NCBI GenBank assembly: GCA_973895155.1
Contig: OZ316895.1
Coordinates: 14,508,001-14,572,000 of the forward strand
DNA from: Marsupella aquatica
Lineage: Eukaryota > Marchantiophyta
Reading direction: 5' to 3'
Length of the DNA stretch: 64,000 bases
The translations under genes and the position numbers were made by a program. The number at the start of each line of letters is the position of its first letter. The stretch's first letter is position 1. Of the stretch, positions 46,391 through 57,540 are shown piece after piece. A model generated the notes under the pieces. It was not told where the DNA came from. It did not search any database and saw only the letters and a program-made list of their open reading frames with translations.

Positions 46391-47960
46391 TGACATACAT
46401 TTCACATCAAAATCTTCTCCCCTTGCCATGTGGAGTATATATTACCCGGAGAGAAAATACGTGCAAAATCAAAGTGGATGGCAGCAGCTGTCTAGAGAAA
46501 AGACAAGGGAAGCTCAATGCAATTGCAAACTAGGGAGATCGGGGCTCAGTATAGACAGACACGGGCAGTTGTAGCTGCAGCCAGTTGATTGGAATCGAAG
46601 CACCCCTGAAATTTGTCAAATCATTCGAATCAAGAAGTCGGGAATTACAACAGGATGCAGTTGCGTGAAGCTCCATAGCGACAGAGCTGGAAGGTCTGGA
46701 AGTACCAAAGCCTTGAGCGCGGCATTTTTTGCAAATGGAGATTTTGAAAATAAGAAGGGAAGTAATAGTCTCCATTTTACACTGTATGACTCTCCTTATG
46801 GACCTGTAAAGAGACACTAAACCAGTGTCAAGCTTGGTTTTAGAACCCAGCTTGACACCCGAGTCAACTTGGATGACATTTGAAGTGACTATAAGGGTTG
46901 ATTCCAAAGCTGAGATATACTTAGGGTGTAGGTCTTGACTGACAGGACCTATACACAAAGGTGTAAACAAGGTGTAAAGGGGTGTAAATCAACAGTTTTA
47001 CCCCTGGCCATTCTGAGAACCATGTTCTTGACAGCTGTAGATGTACCTGCTGGAGGGGCTCCAACATGTCCTGGCTGGCTTTGTCCCTAAGTAAACCCTA
47101 AATCTCCTAAGCCAAGTAATAACCTGGTCGGTGGGTGGGGGCATGAGCTAGTTTATGGTGAAATTTTTGAATTAGTAGTTTTAATCATGGCTTTCATGGC
47201 CATGGAAAATTATTTGGGGAGACTGGAATTTTTTTTGGGTGCAAAGTGGATTTTGGATTTGGGGTACTTGGATTAAGGGGGGGGGGGGGGGGTGGGGGGA
47301 GGAGCAGGCTACCAAAGCATAGGCAAAGTAACCTCAAAAATGCTATGAAAATATTTTTAATCAAATGTACAAAAACTAGTGAGGCTGTTCACTGAACGCC
47401 AAATTCTAAACCCCTTCCCACATCCTAATTAAGTCCACCCTGACTACTTCAACTTAAACCCTTGAAGAGTTACTTTCAGTTCAGACAATGAGTTTCCTAC
47501 AAACTAAGTCAAATATGTTGAAATTTAAAAACTCTTGTTTTTACTATTTATTAATTTTGGGGAAGAGGACAGCAGGTAAATGCTATAACCTCCCTTTTAA
47601 GTATGCATGTGAATATTCAGTTGGGAAATGTTAATTGTTGGGGTATAATGTACCGTTGGATGGGCTAAAATGACCCAATACGCCGTTGGATGTGGGATGG
47701 TAGTGCTTAAATGACCTACACCCCATCTTAACTTTAACTTTGACATAGAGCCCCATGACACTCTAGGGCCCCCTTTTAATTATCCCTATCCCCAATTCAG
47801 TCATTTTCACCCCTTTCGACAATGACAGCATGATCAAGCTAGGGACACCTCTAATGACCCCATTATTGGTCATTTGATACATCTGACCTCCCACATCATA
47901 GCCACAATGACATTATATAAGGTCATTGGGACAACCTGCACTAAACTCCATGGCAGCCCT
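46391..47960. other. Intergenic, no gene confirmed
   Basis: A minus-strand frame at 46530-46970 includes MELHATASCCNSRLLDSNDL, which looks a little like a plastid transit peptide, but no downstream exon could be joined to it. A G-run of about 15 lies at 47276-47291. From about 47.6 kb GTCATTT/AAATGACC words begin to appear, the edge of the array. Confidence 0.35.
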
Positions 47961-50900
47961 TTTGGTGAACCATTCCAAACTCGTTTGACTTTGAAGTGAT
48001 TTGCCCAAAGTTGTATCATGGTTAGAAAAGCTTTTTATCCAAACTAGTGCTTGGACATGGGCAAGTGCAGTGTCCCGCACCCCTTGAAGGTTTTCTTGAT
48101 GCATAGAAGGTCAATTGTGCTCGTTCATAATGACAACATGCTGGACCTCTCTAGTGACCATATATGTAGTCATTTGGTCCAAATGACCTCCAATATTATG
48201 GCCAAAATGACCCTTATTGCAGTCATTGGCATGAATGACTCACCGGTTTTGGTCAAGTGCAAGCTAGAGGGGTACTGAAAGGATCTCCATTTTCTCCACC
48301 AAAAGGACATAGGTCCTTGGTAAAAGCAATCACTAGAGGACAAAAAGACCAAAATGTTACATGGAATGGCCAGGATTGTTTTGGTGAGATTGAAAGGTTA
48401 GATCATGCATGCCAAATATTTGGAAGTGTGTCCAAATGTTTTGGAATTCTAGAAGTGTGCCCGATCTTTTTGGAAGTGTGCACAACATTGTTGGCAGTGC
48501 CCCCAATTATTTGGAAGTGTGCCCAACCTTTTTGGGAGTGTGCTCAACTAAATCTTAATGACATTTCTAGTCCTTCCCCTCTCCTTTTTGAGCTAGCCCT
48601 TGGGGACTCCTTTGGTACCCCTCTAGCTTGCACTTGACTTTTCCAAAATGATCCCATAAATATTACACAACCTGGACTGCTTAACCTTAGGTAAATGCAA
48701 AAACATGACTCAACATTAATTATGGTGCAAGTAATGGTTGGAGAATAGTAAATTATAGAGTATCCCAGACCTAGTGGAGGGGTTGCCAGCCCCATGTGGG
48801 GCCACATGGCACTCCAGGGCCTACCTCTAGCTCCTAGCCCCAAACTGGTCATTTAATTATGCTTGTCTTCAATGGCTGCACAAGGGACCCCCTCAAATGA
48901 CAACAAGTCCAGTCATTTGACCTATATGACTTCCCATATGACCATTTTAAAGACCCATATGACCGAATGAATGACCCTAAACTTTTAGTCATTGAGATTG
49001 ATGCACCATTTAACTCACAAATGACTCAATGAGCTCCCTTGTAAGTCCAAAGAGAACCCCCCCAATATGCTTTGAAATGACCACATTTCCTGTCATTTGG
49101 TACTTTTGACCTCTAGTATATATGACAGCCAAGATGACCCTAAATTGAGGTGTTTTCATTAATGACACACCATTGTTCCAAAATGACCCAATGAAAATTA
49201 CACTATCTCTAGGAGTGCCCCCTTACAATTCCTTTGCAATTTAATAGAAAATACCCTAAATCCAAATATCGGCAAAAACATGACATACATATATAGAAGG
49301 ACGATAGCCTTCCACTAGTATTGCACTATATACCTCTTGGAGAGACAAAAACAATTCCATCATGCCTTAACAATACGCAAAAACACGACATCAAAGTGCT
49401 AATGGTGCAACTAGTGGTTGGAGAATAGTAAATATAGTATTTGGCACCTAGTGGAGGGGTTGCGAGCTCTATGTGTGGCCACATGGCACTCTAGGACCCA
49501 CCTCCAGCCCTTAGCCCCAAATTGGTCATTTATGCTTGTCTTCAATGACTGCACTAGGGACCCCTCAAATGACCACAAATCCAGTCATTTGACTTATGTG
49601 ACAGTCCATATGACATATGTAATGACCCTATTTGTGGTCATTGGCACTTATGACACAACTTTGTGCAAAAATGACCCAATGAAGGTCCTAGTACCTCCCG
49701 AGAGAGCCCACTCTAGGTTCATTTCAAAAATAGAATATTCCTATACCTTTAACCAGCACACACACCATAGAGGGAAGCACCACTACCACACCCATTCCAT
49801 TGCTGTTGCACTACCTCTTGGAGGAACAAACAAATGGCTCCATTTGCCTTTGGAACATAACATATCATCCATGATGGTGCTTTTGGAAAATCACTCCAAT
49901 GTTGTATGACTTGGGAGTGATTTCCCCAAGGTTGCATCATCCCTTAAGTAATTGCAAAAACATGGCTCCAAAGTGCTCATGGTGCAACTAGTGGTTGGAG
50001 AATAGTAAGTATAGTGTCCCGCACCTAATGGAAAGGTTTTCAGCTCCATGTAGGGCCCCATGGCAGTCTAGGGCCCACTTCCAGCCCTTATCCCCAAACT
50101 GGTCATTTAGGTTCACTTGGTCCATAATGACACCATGAGGGACCTCTGTAATGACCAGGTATGCAGTCATTTGGTCCAAATGACCGGCAATATGACTGCC
50201 AAAATGACCCATACGGTAGTCATTGGCTTTAATGACACACCATTACTCCAAAATGACGCAGTGAAGATTACACTACCTATCGGAATGGCCCTTGGCAAAT
50301 CCTTATAAATTTAATAGAATATTCCTCACCCAAACGCCAGCACAAACATGACATAGTTAAATCAAAGGACAACGACCTTCCACTGGTTTTGCGCTAACTC
50401 TTAGAGAACAATAAAACAACTATTATTTAACTTTGAATGTGGTGGTATACATCCATGGTGACACTTTTGGCAAATCACTCCAAAGCCGTATGCCTTGGGA
50501 GTGATTTCCCCAAGGTTACATCATGCCTTAACAAAATGCAAAAACATGGCTCCAAAGTGTTCATGGTGCAACTAGTGGCTGGAGAATAGTGGGTATAGTA
50601 CCCCGCACCTAGTGGAGAGGTTGCCACCTTCATGTAGGGCCCCATGGCACACTAGGGCCACCTTAAGCTCCTAGACTCAAAAGGGTCATTTCTGATGGTC
50701 CATAATGACACCATGAGGGACCTCTTTTAATGACCCCATATGACTTCCAAAATGACTGCCAAAATGACCCTTATTGCAGTCTTTGGCATTAATGACACAC
50801 TATTCCTCCAAAATGACCCAATGAAGATTACAACACGTACTCACAATGCCCCAACACTATTCATATGCAAAATGGAGTATTCCCCATCCAAACACTGGCA

Positions 50901-51642
50901 CCAACATGACACAATTATATCACAGGATGACAACCTTCCATAATTGGTGATGCACTACTTCTTGGAGAGACAAAAAAGGGCTTCATTTGCCTTCGGCACC
51001 GATGGTATGCATCCATGGAGACACTTTTAGCAAATCACTCCAAAGTCGTATGACTTGGGAGTGATTTCCCCAAAGGTGCATCATGTCTTAAGTAAACGCA
51101 AAAATGTGTGTCCAAAGTGTTCATGGCACAACTAGTGGTTGGACAATGACGAGTATAGTGTCCTGCACCTAGTGGAGGGGTTCTCAGCTCTATGTGGGGC
51201 CCCATGGCACTCTAGGGCCCACCTCCAGCCCCTAGCCCCAAACTGGTCATTTGTGCTTCTGCTTAATGACTGCACAAGGGACCCCTCAAATGACCACAAA
51301 TCTAGTCATTTGACTTATGTGACAGCCCATATGACAGATTTAATAACCCTACTTGTAGTCATTGGTATTTATGACACCAATTTTTTCAGAAATGACTCAA
51401 TGAAGATTACACTACCTCCTTGAGTGCCCCGTCACTTGCAAAATAGAATATTTCCCATCCAAACACCGGCACAAACATGACACAATTACATGGAAGGACA
51501 ACAGCCTTGCACTACTTCTTGCAGAGACAAAAAAAATGGTTTCGTTTGCTTTTAGATAGGATGATATGCATCAAGGGTGACACTTTTGGCAAATCACTCC
51601 AAAGTCGTATGACTTGGGAGTGATTTCCCCAAAGGTGCATCA
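47960..51642. repeat. Tandem array of units of about 560-680 bp, left part
   Basis: Anchor block 'caactagtggttgga.aat', followed about 15 bp later by 'tagtgtcccgcacctagtggaggggtt', starts near 48042 (degenerate), 48724, 49404, 49981, 50564 and 51125. Spacings are about 680, 680, 577, 583 and 561 bp. Each unit also holds many GTCATT and AATGACC words and, in better copies, a 34-bp hairpin (AATCACTCC...GGAGTGATT). Open frames of about 94-163 residues recur at the same place in several units only because the DNA is repeated; they contain no domain. Confidence 0.85.
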
Positions 51643-52004
51643 TGTAAAGGTTAACTCAGTCTTGGGTTGAACTATGGTTAGGATGTTAACTAGGGTTAGA
51701 GTAAACCCTAGTTGAAGAGATTGATCCTTATCTCTTCAACTTGTATGTGGTGTGAGAACACACACAAGAGAGTTCTCAAGAGAGAACACAGGGATATAGC
51801 AAGAGATGAGAGCTTGAAGAGATGAGAGCTATGGTGATGCTTGACACACATAACCGCTAATAAAGCTTGGTCTTCCCGTGGTACACACATAACCGCTAAT
51901 AAAGCTTGGTCTTCCCGTGGACGTAGCCAACCTTGAGGCGAACCACGTAACTATTGAGCACGTGTATGTTTGGAGTGTTCTTCCTGATCTGATTTCTCCC
52001 CACA
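51643..52004 (+). repeat. 5' LTR of the Copia element
   Basis: 362 bp. It contains the TAACTCAGTCTTGGG start block and a tandem copy of 'acacacataaccgctaataa...cttcccgtgg' (about 51845-51919) that is single in the 3' LTR and in the solo LTR. The duplication therefore arose in this copy after insertion. Confidence 0.93.
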
Positions 52005-53174
52005 ATTGGTATCAGAGCTCAGGTTTTTTCAGTCGATTAGGAACTCCATAGAACTTGCTTCAAGCAAAGCGAACAGCGGATGATTTCCTCTTCGAAGCGG
52101 AGCTATTGAAAGAAGATCGGACTCAATCTTCTCACAAGTGTGGAGCACACAACTAGGGCTCATTTCAGTGAAGCAATGAAGGCCTGAGGTCAGAAACGGA
52201 AACAATTGTAAGTGACGGTTTTCAATTTACATTATCGGGCAAGAGATAAGGTCAATTTCTCAGATCAGTCATTTTGATTGTTCTATCGGGACTTGAAACT
52301 GAGATACGCTAGAGCGCCTTGTCTTTCTAGACGTTTCGATACCAACATCGTTGAATTCCGTCAAACGGTTGAGAAACAATCTTAATTTCAATTCTCGTTT
52401 TTTGAGCTCGAAATTTTGGCTATGGCGGATAACTTAATATCAGTCACTTTCACCGAATTGTTTCTCCCTCATTACTCCACCGTTTTGTGAGTTCTTTATA
52501 TCAATCTTGATGCCCTCGAAGTCTAGTTTCTGAATCTGAAATCAGAATTGGATTTCGTCAAAAACTGAGACAGGAATTTGAGTGAATCCGCCAAGGGGTA
52601 CTTTCTGCCGCGAGTAGTCGCGACTTCCACGGACGCGCGAGGAGGTCGAAAACTTCGAGGAGGCCTTTCTAGGGCTCAACAGGGCTCGGGCAGGGGGAAG
52701 TGCCCCCTGTGAAGTCCCCCACAGGGGCTGTACAAGGGCGGACGGAATTTCCCGAAAAGATTCTTTTCCAGAGGCTTGAATTTTTACCGAAGGTCAAAGA
52801 TTCCGAGCGACAAATAAAATCGGATCAACTTCAACTTTTGGAGAGGCGTACTTGGGGAAACTAGGCAAGTATTGGTGCGTTCAATTCTGAAAAAGTATAC
52901 TAGTGGAATCTTTGGCATAAGAAATTCCCTCGAGGGGTAATTATTTCATCTTTTACCCCCCTCCGGTCGGAGTAAAAATTCTCGGCACTCGAGAGTCCAT
53001 TTGACAAACCGTTTTCAGAATTCGGAGCGTTACCTTGTGGGCTACGCATAGGAGTGATCAGTTTCAAAATTCACCAACTTTCAATTTTGGCCTTATTTTC
53101 ACACCCCACATCTGAGCATTCGACGTTTATTTCTTGTCGGAAGGCAACTCCACACTACATTTGGCATTCCAGCG

Positions 53175-54572
53175 ATGGCGACTACTAGGATTGGAGGTCA
53201 ACGGTTTGAGGTGGAAAAATTTGATGGTCGGATGGACTATACAATGTGGGAACGTAACGTGAGGGATGCACTTAGGGCGATGGGCCTAGGCAAGGTATTA
53301 AGATCTCAACCCAAGGAGATGGAAGATGATGATTGGCATGATCTCCAGGATCAAGCGGTAAGTATTGTTGGCATGTACCTAAAAAACAATGTGAAGAAGC
53401 AGTTCGAGGAAAAAGCAACACAAACGGTGACGGACTTGTTTCAAGCATTGCGCAACAAGTACTACAAGAAGGAGATGTCAAACCGAATGTATGCAAGCCT
53501 GAAGCTCATGCAATTCAAAATGGTTGATGGAGTCAAGATTCAAGATCATATCGATTAGTTCAATGATCTTGTGGTTGACCTAGAGAATTTGGGGGAGCAT
53601 TTGAGCGAAGAAAAGAAAGCCTTATAACTCTTGAGCTCACTACCATCTTCGTACCAATCTTTGTCTCGAGTTCTTCTATTCCGTGATAAGACAACTATAT
53701 CCTACAATGATGTGGTGAGTGCGCTGTTGACCGATGACATGCAGTCTAAGCTGGTTTCTTCAGCTCATCCTACCTCAACCTCATCATCAACCGCACTGTT
53801 GGTAGAAAGAGGCAAATCAAGGGAGCCATCTCATGAAAACAAAAGGTTTAACCCACTTCCCATGGAGCGAGGAAGGTTCCACGACCGATCTTTTGGTAGG
53901 AGGAGGTTTAGATCCAGATCTAGATCTCGATCCAAATCACCATCCAAGTCTACTCGTGAGATAAAGTGTTGGAAGTGTGACAAAGTGGGCCACATGAAGA
54001 AGGACTGTCGCGTCAAAGACACATTCAAGGAAGTTGCCGGTTCTTCAGCCCAAGTAGTTGTTCGAGAAGAGGATAGTGAAGGATTTGCATTGTGTACCAC
54101 TTCCCAAGTTGAGGATTGTCAATGGATCTTGGATTCCGCTTGCTCATATCACATGTGCTATATGCGTGAACTTTTCTCATCCTACACTCCTATCAATGGA
54201 TCTGTTTTGATGGGAAATAATTATTCTTGCAAAGTTTTAGGGATTGGATCCGTAAAGATTCAACTACCCGGTGGCAAGTACTGTACTCTATCAAATGTCA
54301 GACACATTCCAGAAATGTGTAAGAATTTGATTTCTCTTGGCTACTTGGATGCGAAGGGTTATCAATGGAGTGCAACTGATGGGGTGTTAACAGTCACGCA
54401 TGGATCAACTGAAGTTCTTATTGGCAAGAGGAAAAGAAATATCTATGTCTTGGAAGGCACCACACTTCTTGCCGAAGTCAATTTGGTCACATCTCAGGAG
54501 GAGAAAATCAATTTATGGCATGCTCGGCTTGGTCACATGAGTGAAAAAAGTTTGGAAATCCTACACAAGTGA
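53175..54572 (+). pseudogene. Copia gag, protease and integrase N-terminus, interrupted
   Basis: One reading frame from ATG at 53175. Gag (EKFDGRMDYTMWERNV, then LFQALRNKYYKKEMSNRMY) is cut by TAG at 53556-53558 and TAA at 53625-53627, then continues in the same frame. An Arg/Ser-rich stretch precedes the CCHC zinc knuckle CWKCDKVGHMKKDC (53967-54008). The aspartic-protease motif reads WILDSACSYHM (about 54124-54156). The integrase zinc-binding start, WHARLGHMSEKSLEIL, ends at TGA 54570-54572. The stops are single-base changes in otherwise well-kept protein, so this copy decayed after insertion. Confidence 0.9.
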
Positions 54573-55308
54573 CATCTCCTACCAGGATTGCAAGCATGCA
54601 AGTTGAGTTTTTGTGATCATTGCATTATCGGCAAGAAAACAAGAACTCCATTTCCGACTGCCATTCATCATTCTAAAGTTGTACTTGAGTATATTCATTC
54701 CGATGTGTGAGGTCCTGCTCCGGTTTCCTCACATTCAGGCAAACAATACTATGTATCGTTTATCGATGATTACTCAAGGTTTGTTTGGATTTATTTCATT
54801 GCCCATAAGTTTGAAGTGTTTTCCATCTTCAAACAATGGGTAGCTCAAGTTGAGACACAGACTGCAAAGAATGTGAGATATCTACGATCAGATAATGGTG
54901 GTGAATACACCTCTAGCGAGTTCAACACATATTGTGCAAATAAGGGAATTACTCACCATCTCACAACTGTGTACACTCCTGAGTAAAATGGTGTTGCTGA
55001 GCGACTCAACCGCACATTGTTGGAACGAGCACGGAGCATGTTGAGCCACTCTAAATTGCCACAAATCTTTTGGGCGGAAGCTGTCAACATAGCTGCTTAT
55101 CTCGTAAATCTCTCTTCTAGTCGGGCAATTACTTACAAAACCCCCTTTGAGCTATATATGGCACAATCGACCTGCTGATTATTCAAAGCTTAAGGTTTTT
55201 GGCTGTGAAGCATATGCACATGTTCCTAGCAACAATAGGACTAAGCTAGATCCTAGAGCCCAGAAATGCATTTTTCTTGGTTATCAGCGTGACGTTAAAG
55301 GATCTTGA
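54573..55308 (+). pseudogene. Copia integrase core, degenerate
   Basis: Integrase text is readable across frames: the second zinc pair (CDHCIIGKKTR), IHSDV-stop-GP where Trp has become TGA, the catalytic DNGGEYTSSEF, and TPE-stop-NGVAERLNRT where Gln has become TAA. It ends in the GKR-like region and enters the reverse transcriptase frame at 55309. The mutations look like point transitions with at least one indel. Confidence 0.85.
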
Positions 55309-56268
55309 TTGTGGGATCCAGTTGATTGCAAGTTACTTGTTAGTCGGGATGTATCCTTCAATGAAGACAAATCATTGAAGGAGGGGGAGATAGATCAATT
55401 CCCTACTACTAACAAAGTGCAATCTCCTCCTCTAGAGGATTTAAGAGGAGAGGATGTGTCAAATGAAGAATATGTTGACACTACTGTAAGGCAAAGCACA
55501 CTACAATCAGATCAGCCAGAGTCTTCAGTGCGAAGAGCAACTCGTAAACGTCAAGCCCGGAAAAGGTATGGAACTTGGTTTCCTTCTGATCAAGTGGATT
55601 TGGATGAAGAATCTATTGATGCATTGGTGACAGAAGATGGAGATCCATCCTCATTTCAAGAGGTCCTAGCTTCTATGGAGAAGCAACAATGGCAGGCGGC
55701 GATGCGCATGGAAATGAAATCACTTCACGATAACAAGACTTGGGAACTCACAAGTCTACCTAGTGACAAGCAGGCTGTTGACAGCAAGTGGGTGTATAGG
55801 AAGAAAGATGGACCCACGGAGGATGCTGAGAAGATATTTAAGGCTCGGTTGGTAGCCAAGGGTTTTACTCAACAAAAAGGTATAGATTACAATGAGGTTT
55901 TTTCACCTGTAGCAAAGTATTCAACAATACGTTTGCTATGTGCTCTTGTAGTTTTATTTGATCTGGTTTTAGATCAAATGGATGTTGTCACAGCATTCTT
56001 ATATGGATCGTTGGATGAGGTGATTTACATGAGGCAACCAGAGGGTTTTGTGCAAAAGGGCAAGGAAAATTTGGTATGCAGGTTGCTAAAATCCTTATAT
56101 GGATTAAAGCAGAGCCCAAGGCAGTGGAACAAGCGTTTTGATGAATTTTTGAAATCGCTTGGATTTGTGCGAAGCGTGTACGATCCATGTGTTTACATCA
56201 GGCGTGTGAACAACACAGAAAAGATATGCAGAGAAGGTACTCTCAAAATTCAACATGGCAGATGCTAA
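55309..56268 (+). pseudogene. Copia reverse transcriptase N-terminal half
   Basis: Contains ARLVAKGFTQQKGIDYNEVF, VAKYSTIRLLCALV, LDQMDVVTAFLYGSLDEVIY and MRQPEGF, the conserved fingers/palm start, including the first catalytic Asp of MDVVTAFLYG. After SVYDPCVYIRRVNN the sequence jumps directly to a block normally about 80-90 residues later, so the YVDD catalytic motif is absent and the frame shifts. Confidence 0.9.
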
Positions 56269-57022
56269 GGCTGTGAGTGTTCCTTTGGCAAGGCATTTCA
56301 ATATTTCTGCAACATTTTGTCCATCGGATGCGACAGAAAAAGGTTTGATGTCCAAAGTTCCTTATGAAAGTGCTGTGGGTAGTTTAATGTATCTCATGGT
56401 ATGCACCCGACCAGACATAGCTTATGCCGTTAGCAAGGTAAGCAGATATATGGCAAATCCAGGAAAAGTACATTGGGAAGCAGTGAAATGGATTTTGCGC
56501 TACATCAGAGGTTCCACTAAGAAGGGTTTATTGTTTGATGCAAGTTCAAACAATATGAAAGTGCTTCAAGGTTATGTGGATGCAGACTACGTAGGTGATC
56601 TGGATAAGAGAAGATCGACAACTGGATATGTATTTACACTTGCTGGTGGATGCATTAGTTGGAAGTCTACTCTCCAAAAGTGTGTTGCAAAGTCTACTAT
56701 GGATGCCGAGTATGTAGCGGCAGCAGAAGCAGCATCAGAGACCATTTGGTTGAAAAAGCTTGTCAAAGAGATGGGCTTATCGCAAGATTCTGTGTATCTT
56801 CATTGTGACAGTCAAAGTGCAATTTACACTGCCAAGAATCAGGTGATGGATGGCAGGGTAAAGCACATTGATGTCCGCTATCATTTCATCCGACAAGCAT
56901 TATCGGATGATGAATTTGAGCTTGTCAAGATTGATGGAAAGCTTAATCCAGCGGATGCTTTTACCAAAGTATTAGACTCCAATAGTTTTTCAAGGCATTG
57001 TAATTATTTACAAATATTGTAA
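56213..57022 (+). pseudogene. Copia RT thumb and RNase H
   Basis: Resumes with the equivalent of an AEKVLSKFNM-ADAKAVSVPLA block, then PYESAVGSLMYLMVCTRPDI, and RNase H: GYVDADYVGDLDKRRSTTGY, KSTMDAEYVAAAEAASE, HCDSQSAIYTAKN, VKHIDVRYHFIRQ. The catalytic D, E and D residues of RNase H are all present. The stop at 57020-57022 is the expected end. The clean frame begins at 56255. Confidence 0.9.
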
Positions 57023-57214
57023 ATAGAGTTAACCAAGAAAATGTCTCTATATGAGTACTCCATCCGATGGCTTATCGGCTACGGCTTAGTTCTAGTTAAC
57101 CCTTGCATTAGGGGGAGGGCCTTTTGGCCTTACTGTCTTGAACTTCCCGCAGAGGAACTTGTAAGGAAAAGACAATATTATAAACCCTCCCAAGACGTGA
57201 GTCAAGGGGGAGTT

Positions 57215-57540
57215 TGTAGAGGTTAACTCAGTCTTGGGTTGAACTATGATTAGGATGTTAACTAGGGTTAGAGTAAACCCTAGTTGAAGAGATTGATCCT
57301 TATCTCTTCAACTTGTATGTGGTGTGAGAACACACACAAGAGAGTTCTCAAGAGAGAACACAGGGATATAGCAAGAGATGAGAGCTTGAAGAGATGAGAG
57401 CTATGGTGATGCTTGAGTACACACATAACCGCTAATAAAGCTTGGTCTTCCCGTGGACGTAGCCAACCTTGAGGCGAACCACGTAACTATTGAGCACGTG
57501 TATGTTTGGAGTGTTCTTCCTGATCTGATTTCTCCCCACA
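57215..57540 (+). repeat. 3' LTR of the Copia element
   Basis: 326 bp, nearly identical to the solo LTR at 10965-11290 and to the 5' LTR apart from the extra block of about 36 bp there. It is followed by target duplication CATCA and the resumed host repeat. Confidence 0.95.

Larger units (their letters stand above)
51643..57540 (+). mobile_element. Ty1/Copia LTR retrotransposon, defective
   Basis: A 5.9-kb element with LTRs at 51643-52004 and 57215-57540, both beginning TGTA and ending CCCCACA. Target duplication CATCA is on both sides (51638-51642 and 57541-57545). The primer-binding site TGGTATCAGAGC (52007-52018) matches initiator tRNA-Met. A polypurine tract (AAGGGGGA, about 57204-57211) precedes the right LTR. 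The domain order gag, protease, integrase, reverse transcriptase, RNase H defines Copia. The left LTR is about 36 bp longer because a block of about 38 bp is duplicated. A solo LTR of the same family is at 10965-11290. The polyprotein is broken by stops, frameshifts and a deletion, so the element cannot move by itself. Confidence 0.97.

Noticed and set aside
46530-46970. 146-residue minus-strand frame with a transit-peptide-like segment
   Set aside because: No downstream exon could be joined in phase and no mature domain is visible.
48329-48350. CACTAGAGGACAAAAAG as the left CACTA terminus
   Set aside because: Only partly matches the right end CACTAGAAGAAAACAG and lies inside an array unit, so it is probably chance.
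49418-49909. 163-residue open frame, similar to ones at 51139-51423 and 57601-57885
   Set aside because: Conserved only because the DNA is a tandem repeat; no domain, and units differ by indels that break the frame.
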